NCBI GenBank assembly: GCA_945898275.1
Contig: CAMDHZ010000021.1
Location: forward strand, 1 to 46,802
Origin: Chitinophaga pinensis
GTDB lineage: Bacteria; Bacteroidota; Bacteroidia; UKL13-3
Reading direction: 5' to 3'
DNA: 46,802 bases
The position numbers were made by a program, and so were the translations under genes. The notes beneath the pieces are model-generated. The model was not told the DNA's origin, did no database searches, and saw nothing but the letters and a program-made list of their open reading frames with translations. Positions within the stretch are counted from its first letter, which is position 1; the number at the start of each line of letters is the position of its first letter. Positions 38,433 to 46,607 of the stretch are shown piece after piece.

Positions 38433-38936
38433 ATGAAGCACCTAATACTCTCCTCCATAATTTTACTGCTACAACTATGTTGCACGAATGATCAAATAAG
38501 TAAAACTGAAAGTAAGGATGAACCAGATACTTACCATGTTACTGATGATGATGCAGAGATGAACGATGCCATTAGAACTGCTAAGCAAACACTGGATAAA
38601 TTTGCAAACGCATTAAAAAGTGGCAATAAAGATTATCAAAATTTCGCTTTGAAAATAAGGTTCAATGCACCAAATGGTGGAGAACACATTTGGGTAAGTG
38701 ATATCACACTTAAAGATAATAATTATATAGGCATTGTAGACAATACGCCTGAGTCTACAACAGAGGTGAAAATTGGGGATACGATTCAAATTGTGAATGA
38801 AAATATCAGTGACTGGATGTTTTATGAGAACCAAAAGCTTCGAGGGGGATATACCCTTAGAATAATAAGAAATAGGATGACAGAAGAAGAAAGGAACCAG
38901 TTTGACCTTGAAAGTGGGCTTATCATAGAAGACTAA
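38433..38936 (+). CDS. DUF2314-family lipoprotein or secreted protein
   Basis: 167 aa. The N-terminus MKHLILSSIILLLQLCCTND is a signal peptide with Cys at 16-17, possibly a lipoprotein. The C-terminal half has the DUF2314 (YegJ-like) pattern: HIWVSDITLKDNNYIGIVDN, IGDTIQI, ISDWMFYENQKLRGGYTLR and NRMTEEERNQF. Function unknown. It sits behind the operator-promoter element shared with the PLD/helicase genes. Confidence 0.78.
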   Translation: MKHLILSSIILLLQLCCTNDQISKTESKDEPDTYHVTDDDAEMNDAIRTAKQTLDKFANALKSGNKDYQNFALKIRFNAPNGGEHIWVSDITLKDNNYIGIVDNTPESTTEVKIGDTIQIVNENISDWMFYENQKLRGGYTLRIIRNRMTEEERNQFDLESGLIIED

Positions 38937-39029
38937 ATGGTAGGTAAGGAAACCTCAACATAGTTTAAAGTGGAATAGAAGGTTTATTTAAGTTACAAAA
39001 TAAAAAATCATATAACTAATCAATAGATT

Positions 39030-39212
39030 TTGGAATTTTTGATATTACTTGTAGTATTAATAGTCATTGGATTTTGGTTACCAAATCTAATTGAAGACAA
39101 AGCATTACCAAATCAATCAATTGAAAAGGAATCCCTTAGCCAAAGACAAGATTATTATAGAAATGTCTATTTAAAATCTGATGCTTGGCGACGGGTGAAT
39201 ACCAACTTGTAG
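39030..39212 (+). pseudogene. Truncated membrane-anchored protein fused to a foreign tail
   Basis: From a TTG at 39030 the frame gives one N-terminal membrane segment (EFLILLVVLIVIGFWLPNLI) and a soluble start ending YYRNVYLKSDAWRR, then VNTNL and a stop. The last residues are read out of frame from the 39193-39265 relic. The YLKSDAWRR segment looks like the beginning of a longer domain cut off at about 39192. The original product is unknown. Confidence 0.5.
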
Positions 39213-39265
39213 TTTATGAAGATTACGCCATCGTGCTTGCGACTAAGTCGTTTAAGATTGAGTAG
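39193..39265 (+). pseudogene. 3'-end relic of a paralogue of the 36474 gene
   Basis: 73 bp aligning with 37307-37379, with about six mismatches and no gaps by eye. In that frame it encodes GEYQLVVYEDYAIVLATKSF and ends with the same stop; the differences are mostly silent or conservative. It is the tail of a formerly complete second copy. Confidence 0.75.
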
Positions 39266-39310
39266 TTATAGGTTAACTAATTCCAATAAATCTTAGCAAA
39301 AAAGATTCGT

Positions 39311-39373
39311 TTCCATAGCTTGAACTTAAAAGGCATGATGAAGGGAATTGCGGTGAAGGGAAAAATATTTCTT
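39311..39373 (+). repeat. Intergenic repeat, copy 2
   Basis: 63 bp matching 36355-36418, with AAAGGCATGATGAAGGGAAT identical. It follows the paralogue relic by 45 bp. This fits an ancestral tandem [repeat-gene] arrangement that has decayed. Confidence 0.65.
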
Positions 39374-39446
39374 TGACCAACTCATAGCGTATTTAGATTT
39401 TTGTATTATTGCTATAACGCATGCGCAAGCAGGCTAGCCATATCAA

Positions 39447-40421
39447 GTGCAACAAAATCTACAAATATATCTAAAGGCTTTTCAAAAACTCAAGCGTGGC
39501 ACAACCAAATACGGCCCAGCGCCGCATAAACCCATTTTGTTATTAAGCATATTGCAGGCGGTGCAGAATGAACTAATCCTAAGTCCACAAATTTATGTAA
39601 CGGCAGAGCTCATTTGCCTTTTTAAAGCCACTTGGAGTAAATTGGTAAACACCCAACATGTATGCACGTTTACCTTACCCTTCTTTCATTTGCATAAGGA
39701 GAAAAGTGCTTTCTGGAAACTCCTTCCTAACCCTGGCTATGAGGTAATGCTTTTTAGCCAAGAATCAATGTCGAGCTTGGGCACTTTAAACACCCAGGTA
39801 CACCATGCAGAAATTCCTGGAGAGTTGTTTTTATTAATGCTTGACCAAAAGGCCAATCATACCCTGCAAGTTTTATTATTAGATGAGTATTTCCCCAGCA
39901 CCAAACAACACTACATAGAAAATTCCTATGCATATCTCGACCTCTTTAACCAAATCGAAAATAAGCTCTTGCAAGAATCTCCCGAGCAATATGCCACCGA
40001 AATAAAGCAACTGATATATAGCCACCAAGAGGAGGAAGTATTTCTACGCGGCAGTGTCTTTAAGCGCGAAATTCCAAAGCTCTACCAAAACACCTGTTGC
40101 ATTAGCAGTTTAAATATAGAAAGCACCCGTAATATTTCTATGATTGATGCTTGCCATATTGTTCCCTTTAGCGAAAGTTATAACGATACGGTTAGCAACG
40201 GCATCGCCTTATCTCCTACCCTACACCGTGCCTTCGACCGCGGCCTCATTGCCATCAACAGCGAATACCGAGTAATGATTGCCCAAGATCTCTATGAAAG
40301 CACATCAGCGCACACCCTCAAAGGTTTTGAAGGCAAAACCATTTTACTTCCAGCTAACAGCAATTTCCATCCCGCGCAAGAAAATTTTGGATGGCATAGG
40401 AGGAAGTTTGGGTTTGAATGA
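39447..40421 (+). CDS. HNH endonuclease, restriction-type
   Basis: 324 aa from a GTG at 39447; the frame is closed by a TAG at 39435, so no ATG start is possible. The C-terminal HNH domain (~200-275) has PKLYQNTCCIS, DACHIVPFS (H237), NGIALSPTLHRAFDRGL (N251, H260). The N-terminal ~150 residues (KRGTTKYGPAPHKPILLLSI, TFTLPFFHLHKEKSAFWKL) match the unnamed domain often joined to such HNH modules in putative restriction enzymes. No methyltransferase is adjacent. GTG start and upstream gene wreckage suggest recent rearrangement. Confidence 0.82.
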   Translation: MQQNLQIYLKAFQKLKRGTTKYGPAPHKPILLLSILQAVQNELILSPQIYVTAELICLFKATWSKLVNTQHVCTFTLPFFHLHKEKSAFWKLLPNPGYEVMLFSQESMSSLGTLNTQVHHAEIPGELFLLMLDQKANHTLQVLLLDEYFPSTKQHYIENSYAYLDLFNQIENKLLQESPEQYATEIKQLIYSHQEEEVFLRGSVFKREIPKLYQNTCCISSLNIESTRNISMIDACHIVPFSESYNDTVSNGIALSPTLHRAFDRGLIAINSEYRVMIAQDLYESTSAHTLKGFEGKTILLPANSNFHPAQENFGWHRRKFGFE

Positions 40422-40498
40422 TTATTCAAACAAAAGCCAACTTCTCGCTTAAAACTAAAATTGTTTAAATTCGGTTTGAACCAATATTGAAATAAAAA

Positions 40499-40546
40499 AT
40501 ACCTATAAATGGGTATAGTAAGCTGGGCTTGTAGATGGTAATTTTG
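40499..40546 (+). promoter_or_regulatory. Operator-promoter element, copy 2 (PLD/helicase genes)
   Basis: Palindrome ATACCTATAAATGGGTAT (40499-40516), then 22 nt, then an exact -7 box TAATTTTG (40539-40546). Spacing is identical to 38332-38379. A GGTTTGAACC word lies at 40473-40482, just upstream. Confidence 0.6.
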
Positions 40547-40594
40547 TTTAGGGGAACTCGAAAAGTTAATAGACAATAAAAAGTATTTTAACCA

Positions 40595-41446
40595 ATGAAA
40601 ACAATCAATTCTAATGAAATTACCGAAGCAATTAAAAAAACCATTATAGAGGCTGAAGAATATCTCATAATTGTTTCGCCCTATGTAAACTTTAAAGAAT
40701 GGGAAGATCTAAAGCAACTCATTTTATCAACTATTAATCGAAAAATTCAAGTGATTTTTTATACTCGAATGGACCATGATAATTTCAAAAGTTGGGAACA
40801 AGTGGAACAGCTAGGACTCAAACCCAAGTTAATCAAAAACCTTCATGCAAAATTGTATTTTAATGAAAATGCGGGTGTAGTAACTTCAATGAACCTGCTT
40901 AGTAGCTCAAGTAAAAATGCCATTGAATTTGGACTATTACTAGACCAAACCAACGAAATTGATGAATTAAAAAAGTTCTGCAAATCCCAATTAGAACCAT
41001 TTATAGAAAGTATTAAGCCAAATGAAAATGACTTATATTTAGCTAAAGAAACCTTTATTAATATTCTTTCAAATCACCTTTCTAATATTTTTCAAAAAAG
41101 AGTTTATGTCAAGGCTAACTTCGACCAACTAAAGTTTAACATCAACAATGAATTTTACATGTACCTTGAAAAAAGTAACAACCAACTATTTATTTCAGGT
41201 CGGGTATCCGAATTAGAAAAAATCAATTTCAATTTACTAAACTCTAAATTTAATTACAAAAACTGCCAACTATCTGCAAACAATGGAGCAATTACAGTTC
41301 ATTACACAAAGTCATTTTCTAGCAGTAATTATAACTACTTAAAGACCTATGAAAAGCAAGAGATTTTAAACGTAACAGCATATTTTGCCGATGAATTGTT
41401 AAACTTCAAAGAAAACCTCTATTGCAATACCAAATCCAAACCCTAA
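40595..41446 (+). CDS. Phospholipase-D-like domain protein
   Basis: 283 aa. The N-terminal ~150 residues form one PLD-like domain: EEYLIIVSPYVNFKEW, KIQVIFYTRMD, and the HKD-type motif NLHAKLYFNENAGVVTSMNL (H84, K86, N100) with a trailing SSKNAIEFG. A single motif implies a dimer, as in PLD nucleases. Residues ~155-280 are not recognised. It lies 29 nt upstream of a helicase that carries its own PLD domain, so the two probably act together. Low-GC, Asn/Lys-rich composition differs from neighbours. Confidence 0.78.
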   Translation: MKTINSNEITEAIKKTIIEAEEYLIIVSPYVNFKEWEDLKQLILSTINRKIQVIFYTRMDHDNFKSWEQVEQLGLKPKLIKNLHAKLYFNENAGVVTSMNLLSSSSKNAIEFGLLLDQTNEIDELKKFCKSQLEPFIESIKPNENDLYLAKETFINILSNHLSNIFQKRVYVKANFDQLKFNINNEFYMYLEKSNNQLFISGRVSELEKINFNLLNSKFNYKNCQLSANNGAITVHYTKSFSSSNYNYLKTYEKQEILNVTAYFADELLNFKENLYCNTKSKP

Positions 41447-41475
41447 TTTTAAGGCTTTAAAACTCATCCCCATCC

Positions 41476-44400
41476 ATGAAACTAGGTATCTATGAAGCTG
41501 TGGTAACGCAATTGGTGCAGCAGCAAGTGAATGGCTTGCAGCAAGACCAATTTTATATTCATAGCCATCCTATTGATAAAGTTGAAGCAGCGCGGATCAT
41601 TACTCAGCATATTTCTTTGTTGCTTAAAAAAGCCTTCGATTCTTTTAAAGGTGAACAAGCTTTGCACAAACAAATTGAATTTGCCAATAAGGTAATCTTT
41701 CTGCTTAAAGACGAAATTCTTACCGAAAATTTCGAACAAGAAGTTATACTCGCAGAGGGCCAAATACTGGCTGCCATTCTTTCTAAAATTGATGCTCACT
41801 TTTCTGACTTCCCCTTACATGTTAAGGAAATTACACCTTATACTCGTCTTACCCACAGCGAACTATTTACGGGTGGCAATGTTGGACTTTCATTGGAAAG
41901 CGAACTGAAGAAAGAAATTAGGTCGTCTAATAGAATCGATTTATTGGTATCGTTTATCAAGTTCAAAGGCATAATCATTCTACAAAAAGACTTAGAAGAA
42001 TTTACCAAAAGGGGCGGCCAGTTAAGAATTATCTCTACCACCTATATGGGTGCAACAGATTATAAAGCCATACAATTGCTTTCGCAATTAGATAATACCC
42101 AAATCAAGATTTCTTATAACAATGGCAATGAAAGACTACATGCCAAAGCCTATTTATTCTTTAGGGACACAGGCTTTCATACTGGCTATATTGGCTCTTC
42201 TAACTTTTCGAGGTCAGCACTCACTGATGGACTTGAATGGAACATGAAAATTACAACAAAAGAAGTAAGCCATATTATAGATAAATTTCAAAAAACTTTT
42301 GATTCCTACTGGCATAGCGGTGACTTTGAATTGTATGATGATACGCTTCATGCTCCTAAACTTAGAGAGCAACTCAATGAAGGTAAAATGGGCAAATTCA
42401 ACCTTCAAACATCCACTTTTTTCGATATCAAGCCTCACCCCTACCAATTAGAAATTTTAGAAACGCTAGAAGTTGAAAGGAGCGTTCATGAAAGAAATAG
42501 AAATTTGATTGTTGCCGCAACTGGTACTGGAAAAACTGTTATTTCGGCTTTCGACTTTAAGGCTTTTAGAAAGTCATATCCGCATGCCAAATTGCTTTTC
42601 TTAGCACATCGCAAAGAAATTCTCACACAGGCCTTATCAACCTTTCAAAACATTTTAAGAGACAACAACTTTGGGGAGCTGTGGGTAGATGGCCTTGTAC
42701 CCTTAAATAATGAACATGTTTTTGCTTCGGTTCAAACCCTAAACAATAGAATAGCCACTATTGACCTTTCGCCAAGCTATTACGATTTTATTGTAATAGA
42801 TGAATGTCACCATCTCACTGCCAGTTCTTATAGAAAAATCATTCAATACTTTCAACCTAAGGTATTGCTGGGTTTAACGGCAACACCAGAAAGAATGGAT
42901 GGTGGTGATATACAAGAAGACTTTCACAACAGAATTGCGGCAGAGATTAGATTGCCCGAAGCACTTAATAGAAAATTACTTTGTCCTTTTCAATATTTTG
43001 GCATCACTGATAGCATTGATTTAACTCAAGTAAGTTGGGATAAAGGAAAATACAATATAAGCGAGCTCACCCAAATTTACACCACCAATGATAGAAGGGT
43101 AAAAGAAGTTATCCATGCATTAATACGATATACCAAGGATGAAAATGATACCCGTACACTTGGATTTTGTGTATCTATTGAACATGCTGTTTATATGGCT
43201 AAAAAGTTTGAAATAGCCAACTTTAAAGCGGCATCGCTTACCAGTGCAAATGAGCATGAAAGAGCATTACTCAGAAAGAAGTTAGAACAAAAAGAAATCA
43301 ACTACCTATTTGTTGTTGATATTTTTAATGAAGGTATTGACATCCCAGAAATAGATACGGTATTATTCTTAAGACCAACAGAAAGTTTAACCATCTTTTT
43401 GCAACAGTTAGGCAGGGGCTTGCGATTGGCTGAAGGCAAAGAGTGTTTAACGGTACTAGACTTTGTGGGCAATGCACGGCCAGAGTATAACTTTGAAAAC
43501 AAGTTTAGGGCGTTGGTAGGTAAAACCAACCAGAACATGTTAAAAGAAGTTGAAGACAACTTCCCTCATTTACCCCTTGGCTGTTCGATTGTATTAGAAA
43601 AGAAAGCCAAAGAAATTATCTTAAAAAACATTAAGGCTGCTACCTCTTTCAATAGGCCACAACTGATACAGAAGATTAGAAATTTTCAGCATCAAACTAG
43701 TTTACCACTAACTCTTAAAAACTTTTTACACATCTATCAAATCCCCATTCAACATATTTATAAAAGCGGTCAAGAAGGTTGGAGTAGATTATGCCAAAAG
43801 GCAAGTATGCATGATGATTTTGACAACACCAACGAAAAAGAAATTGTTTCTGCTATTGCTAACAAATGGCTAAGCACTAATGCTCCAAGCTATTTTGGTT
43901 TCATATTAAAAATAGCCAAACAGCAATTTAAAGTTAATATTTCTGGTTTGAACCAAAGCGAAAAAAAGATGTTGGTGATGTTGCATTATGATATCTGGCA
44001 AAAGGCGGGTGGATTTAACAACTTAGAAGAAAGCATTCATGCTATTGGAAAAAACACTGTATTGGTAAAGGAAATCATTGAACTATTAGAAATATTGATA
44101 GACAAGGTTGGATTTAAAGAAATTGATATTGTATTACCTTATGAGCAACCTCTAAAAGTTCATAGCAGATATACAAGAGACCAAGTTTTAGCAGCATTTG
44201 AATTTAGCACCTTCACCAAGCAATCTAGCAGCAGAGAAGGTGTAGCAGAAAATAAGGACTTAAAAACTGAGCTATTATTTATTAACTTGGTGAAATCAGA
44301 GGAAAACTTTTCACCTACCACCATGTATGATGATTATGCCATTAGTGAGTTGTTATTTCACTGGCAAAGTCAAAACTCAGCCGGACCTGAAACGCCAAAA

Positions 44401-44622
44401 GGCAAGTCATATATTAACCATTTAAAGGAAGGTAAACGCATGCTTTTGTTTGTAAGAGAAAGGGCAAATGACGAGTACGGCAAAACCATGGGCTATGTTT
44501 TTATTGGTGAAGCTACCTTACAAATTTTTGAAGGCGCTAAACCCATGAACATCACTTGGGAGTTAAAAGAACCTTTACCACACTTTTTGTGGAATGATGC
44601 CGCAAAGCTGAGGGTTGGATAG
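41476..44622 (+). CDS. PLD-domain superfamily II helicase with DUF3427 C-terminus
   Basis: 1048 aa. Domains in order: an uncharacterised N-terminus (1-120); a PLD-like domain (~130-285) with LHAKAYLF (H222, K224) and GSSNFSRSAL; helicase core with Walker A AATGTGKT (347-354), DECH box (442-445), LTATPER (467-473) and QQLGRGLR (643-650); a connector; and a C-terminal region (~900-1045) with LFHWQSQNSAGPETPKGKSY and GKTMGYVFIGEA that fits DUF3427. This architecture occurs in defence-associated helicases. It may translocate on DNA and cut through the PLD domain. It follows the PLD gene by 29 nt. Confidence 0.87.
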   Translation: MKLGIYEAVVTQLVQQQVNGLQQDQFYIHSHPIDKVEAARIITQHISLLLKKAFDSFKGEQALHKQIEFANKVIFLLKDEILTENFEQEVILAEGQILAAILSKIDAHFSDFPLHVKEITPYTRLTHSELFTGGNVGLSLESELKKEIRSSNRIDLLVSFIKFKGIIILQKDLEEFTKRGGQLRIISTTYMGATDYKAIQLLSQLDNTQIKISYNNGNERLHAKAYLFFRDTGFHTGYIGSSNFSRSALTDGLEWNMKITTKEVSHIIDKFQKTFDSYWHSGDFELYDDTLHAPKLREQLNEGKMGKFNLQTSTFFDIKPHPYQLEILETLEVERSVHERNRNLIVAATGTGKTVISAFDFKAFRKSYPHAKLLFLAHRKEILTQALSTFQNILRDNNFGELWVDGLVPLNNEHVFASVQTLNNRIATIDLSPSYYDFIVIDECHHLTASSYRKIIQYFQPKVLLGLTATPERMDGGDIQEDFHNRIAAEIRLPEALNRKLLCPFQYFGITDSIDLTQVSWDKGKYNISELTQIYTTNDRRVKEVIHALIRYTKDENDTRTLGFCVSIEHAVYMAKKFEIANFKAASLTSANEHERALLRKKLEQKEINYLFVVDIFNEGIDIPEIDTVLFLRPTESLTIFLQQLGRGLRLAEGKECLTVLDFVGNARPEYNFENKFRALVGKTNQNMLKEVEDNFPHLPLGCSIVLEKKAKEIILKNIKAATSFNRPQLIQKIRNFQHQTSLPLTLKNFLHIYQIPIQHIYKSGQEGWSRLCQKASMHDDFDNTNEKEIVSAIANKWLSTNAPSYFGFILKIAKQQFKVNISGLNQSEKKMLVMLHYDIWQKAGGFNNLEESIHAIGKNTVLVKEIIELLEILIDKVGFKEIDIVLPYEQPLKVHSRYTRDQVLAAFEFSTFTKQSSSREGVAENKDLKTELLFINLVKSEENFSPTTMYDDYAISELLFHWQSQNSAGPETPKGKSYINHLKEGKRMLLFVRERANDEYGKTMGYVFIGEATLQIFEGAKPMNITWELKEPLPHFLWNDAAKLRVG

Positions 44623-44699
44623 GATTTGTAAATTAATTTTGAAATTGAAACCAAGATTTCAATACAAATTTTTTAATTGCACAACCAAAAACCTTCCTC

Positions 44700-45107
44700 A
44701 TGCAAACACCTTTCAAACAAACTTATTTTCATGGTAACCGGGCAGAATTGCAGCTTGGAGATTTGATAGTGGTAGGTAATGCTTCTAATTATGGAAAGCA
44801 AAACCAAGCCAAATACATTTACCTTACTGCCACCTTAGATGCGGCCATTTGGGGTGCTGAATTAGCCTTAGGCAGCGGCAAGGAACGTATTTATTTGGTT
44901 GAACCTACTGGCCCAATTGAGGACGACCCAAACGTGACGGATAAGCGTTTTCCGGGTAACCCTACCCTTTCTTATCGCTCTGCCGAACCTTTTAAAGTGG
45001 TGGGCGAACTGTGCAACTGGCAAGGACATGCACACGAACAGGTAAGTGCAATGAAAGAAGCCTTGGCTAAACTTGCTGCACAAGGTATAGAAGCCATTGA
45101 AGACTAA
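44700..45107 (+). CDS. arr: Rifampin ADP-ribosyltransferase (Arr-like)
   Basis: 135 aa. The whole length fits the Arr family: FHGNRAELQLGDLIVVG, IYLTATLDAAIWGAELALG, IYLVEPTGPIEDDPNVTDKR, FPGNPTLSYRSAEPF and EAIED at the end. Family members transfer ADP-ribose from NAD+ to rifampin and inactivate it. Many environmental homologues exist, so resistance is plausible but not certain. It lies 77 nt after the helicase gene, with no terminator seen between them. Confidence 0.9.
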   Translation: MQTPFKQTYFHGNRAELQLGDLIVVGNASNYGKQNQAKYIYLTATLDAAIWGAELALGSGKERIYLVEPTGPIEDDPNVTDKRFPGNPTLSYRSAEPFKVVGELCNWQGHAHEQVSAMKEALAKLAAQGIEAIED

Positions 45108-45165
45108 GTAAGTTTTTGCCAGTTGCAAGAGGCCAGTTGCTTATTATTTTTACCTTACTTGTGAG

Positions 45166-45213
45166 ATCTGTGTAATCTGTGAGAAGTCATTTTGCCTCAC
45201 AGATAGCACAGAT
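45166..45213. repeat. Long imperfect hairpin after arr
   Basis: ATCTGTGTAATCTGTGAG (45166-45183) pairs with CTCACAGATAGCACAGAT (45196-45213) at 16 of 18 positions across a 12-nt loop. No T-run follows. Confidence 0.6.
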
Positions 45214-45228
45214 TTACACAGAAGTAGT
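45179..45228 (+). repeat. 50-bp direct repeat, copy 1
   Basis: Begins GTGAGAAGTCATTTTGCCTC and ends ACACAGAAGTAGT. It matches 45936-45985 with two A/G differences. A weaker relative lies near 33461-33520. Confidence 0.75.
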
Positions 45229-45622
45229 AAGTTCGAAAAGCCAACCTTAAGCACATTCCTTAGGAAAAGTGTAGTATATCACATTTTTTCCTTCGAAAAA
45301 GTGTTGAAATAAGCTTCTAACTAGCTTCTGACATTATTTCTCGCTAATTTCAGCCTTGGCGTTCTCTGCGAAAAACTTAGCGTTCTCTGCGGTAAAAGAA
45401 CAAGAATCACTGCAATGCCCAATCAGCAATTTCTTGACACAAATTCTTCTCAACGCAAAGTGCAGCAAAGAAAAGCGCAAAGGTTCGCAAAGATTCTATT
45501 AAAACAATCTCCTTTGGGGCTTTGCAAATTGAAAATCCCATATATAGAATTTTTGATAATGGAAGTTTTTTTAATTAAATTCCAATTCTCTTTTTTTGGA
45601 AACTATTAATTGAGTAAACAAA

Positions 45623-45910
45623 ATGAAAGTAATTAAAGAATTGGGTGAAAAAGAATCTGAATTAATTGAAATTGACCATGCCATTTATCTAGGCAATTAT
45701 GTTATTAATATCTATTTTAATAATGGCGTTTCTAAAGAAATCAACTTTAAACCTTTCTTATCTTCTTCCATTCACCCCGCCATTAAAAACTATTTGGACG
45801 AAACCAAATTCAAACAATTCGAGATTCGAAACGGAAACCTTAATTGGAACGACTACGATTTAATTTTCCCTATTGCAGATTTATATCAAGGAACGCTACT
45901 TAAGCAATAA
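45623..45910 (+). CDS. DUF2442 protein
   Basis: 95 aa. IDHAIYLGNYVINIYFNNGVSKEINFKPFL followed by PAIKNYLD and FKQFEIRNGNLNWNDYDLIFPIADLY gives the DUF2442 pattern. These small proteins are often encoded next to DUF4160 proteins in toxin-antitoxin-like pairs; no DUF4160 partner was found here. Two 50-bp direct repeats flank the gene. Confidence 0.78.
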   Translation: MKVIKELGEKESELIEIDHAIYLGNYVINIYFNNGVSKEINFKPFLSSSIHPAIKNYLDETKFKQFEIRNGNLNWNDYDLIFPIADLYQGTLLKQ

Positions 45911-45935
45911 AAATAAAGGAGGATTGCAACGCCAT

Positions 45936-45985
45936 GTGAGAAGTCATTTTGCCTCACAGATAGCGCAGATTTGCACAGAAGTAGT
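45936..45985 (+). repeat. 50-bp direct repeat, copy 2
   Basis: Near-identical to 45179-45228, with two substitutions. It lies 25 bp after the DUF2442 stop and ends about 40 bp before the next gene's start. Confidence 0.75.
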
Positions 45986-46025
45986 TTTTGCGAGAAGAAA
46001 ACTTGAATAAATGCGTTTTAAACAC

Positions 46026-46607
46026 ATGAAACGTAACCTAATACTTATTTGCCTCTTTTTAGTACTTAACTTTTTTTCGCTAAATGCACAAAACACTATT
46101 GGTCTTAAACTGGCAGAAGCTGCCTTTAGCCTCACCAAACAACAAGTAACCTACGACCCCTCCTACTTTGTAATCCCCTACCCCAATGGCGATGTTCCTT
46201 CTAACAAAGGCGTCTGTACCGATGTTGTGATTAGGACTTACCGCTTGCTAATAATAGACTTACAGCAATTGGTGCACGAAGACATGAAAGCCAATTTTAA
46301 ACTATATCCTAAAAATTGGGGCTTGGTTCAACCCGATAAAAACATAGACCACCGCAGGGTGCCCAATTTGATGGTTTACTTTAAACGCCATGGAAAAGTG
46401 AAACCCATCACCAAAAATGCAGCCGATTATAGCCCCGGAGATATTGTTTGCTGGCATTTAGGAAATGGCATTACCCATATTGGCATTGTCTCTAACATAA
46501 AATCTGCTGACGGCAAACGCTACCAAATTGTGCACAATATTGGTGCTGGGCAGGTGCTAGAGGATTGTTTGCTACTATTTAACATCATTGGGCATTATAG
46601 TTATTAG
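46026..46607 (+). CDS. Secreted DUF1287 protein
   Basis: 193 aa from the ATG at 46026, chosen because it places the signal peptide (MKRNLILICLFLVLNFFSLN) first; an ATG at 46011 adds five residues. The mature protein has the DUF1287 pattern: GVCTDVVIRTYR, HEDMKANFKLYPKNWGL, NIDHRRVPNLMVYFKRHG, YSPGDIVCWHLGNGITHIGI and QIVHNIGAGQ. The Cys and two His residues suggest an NlpC/P60-like peptidase fold, but activity is unproven. Confidence 0.83.
   Translation: MKRNLILICLFLVLNFFSLNAQNTIGLKLAEAAFSLTKQQVTYDPSYFVIPYPNGDVPSNKGVCTDVVIRTYRLLIIDLQQLVHEDMKANFKLYPKNWGLVQPDKNIDHRRVPNLMVYFKRHGKVKPITKNAADYSPGDIVCWHLGNGITHIGIVSNIKSADGKRYQIVHNIGAGQVLEDCLLLFNIIGHYSY

Larger units (their letters stand above)
45108..45622. 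other. Repeat-rich spacer between arr and the DUF2442 gene
   Basis: About 515 bp with no convincing gene. It contains the long hairpin at 45166-45213, the first 50-bp repeat copy (45179-45228) and, near 45355-45400, two near-copies of TTAGCGTTCTCTGCG, with a degenerate inverted version (CGCAAAGNNCGCAAAG-like) near 45460-45495. A 64-codon open frame at 45415-45609 looks like chance read-through of these repeats. Confidence 0.6.

Noticed and set aside
40595-44622. DISARM or Hachiman system
   Set aside because: A PLD protein plus helicase recalls DISARM, but no DrmA/DUF1998, DrmB or methyltransferase is present; no DUF1837 protein for Hachiman was seen.
45415-45609. 64-codon plus-strand frame
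   Set aside because: It is made largely of degenerate intergenic repeat sequence, has no motif, and its composition changes abruptly along its length.
45166-45985. CRISPR array
   Set aside because: Only two copies of a 50-bp repeat 757 bp apart, with no regular spacers and no cas genes.
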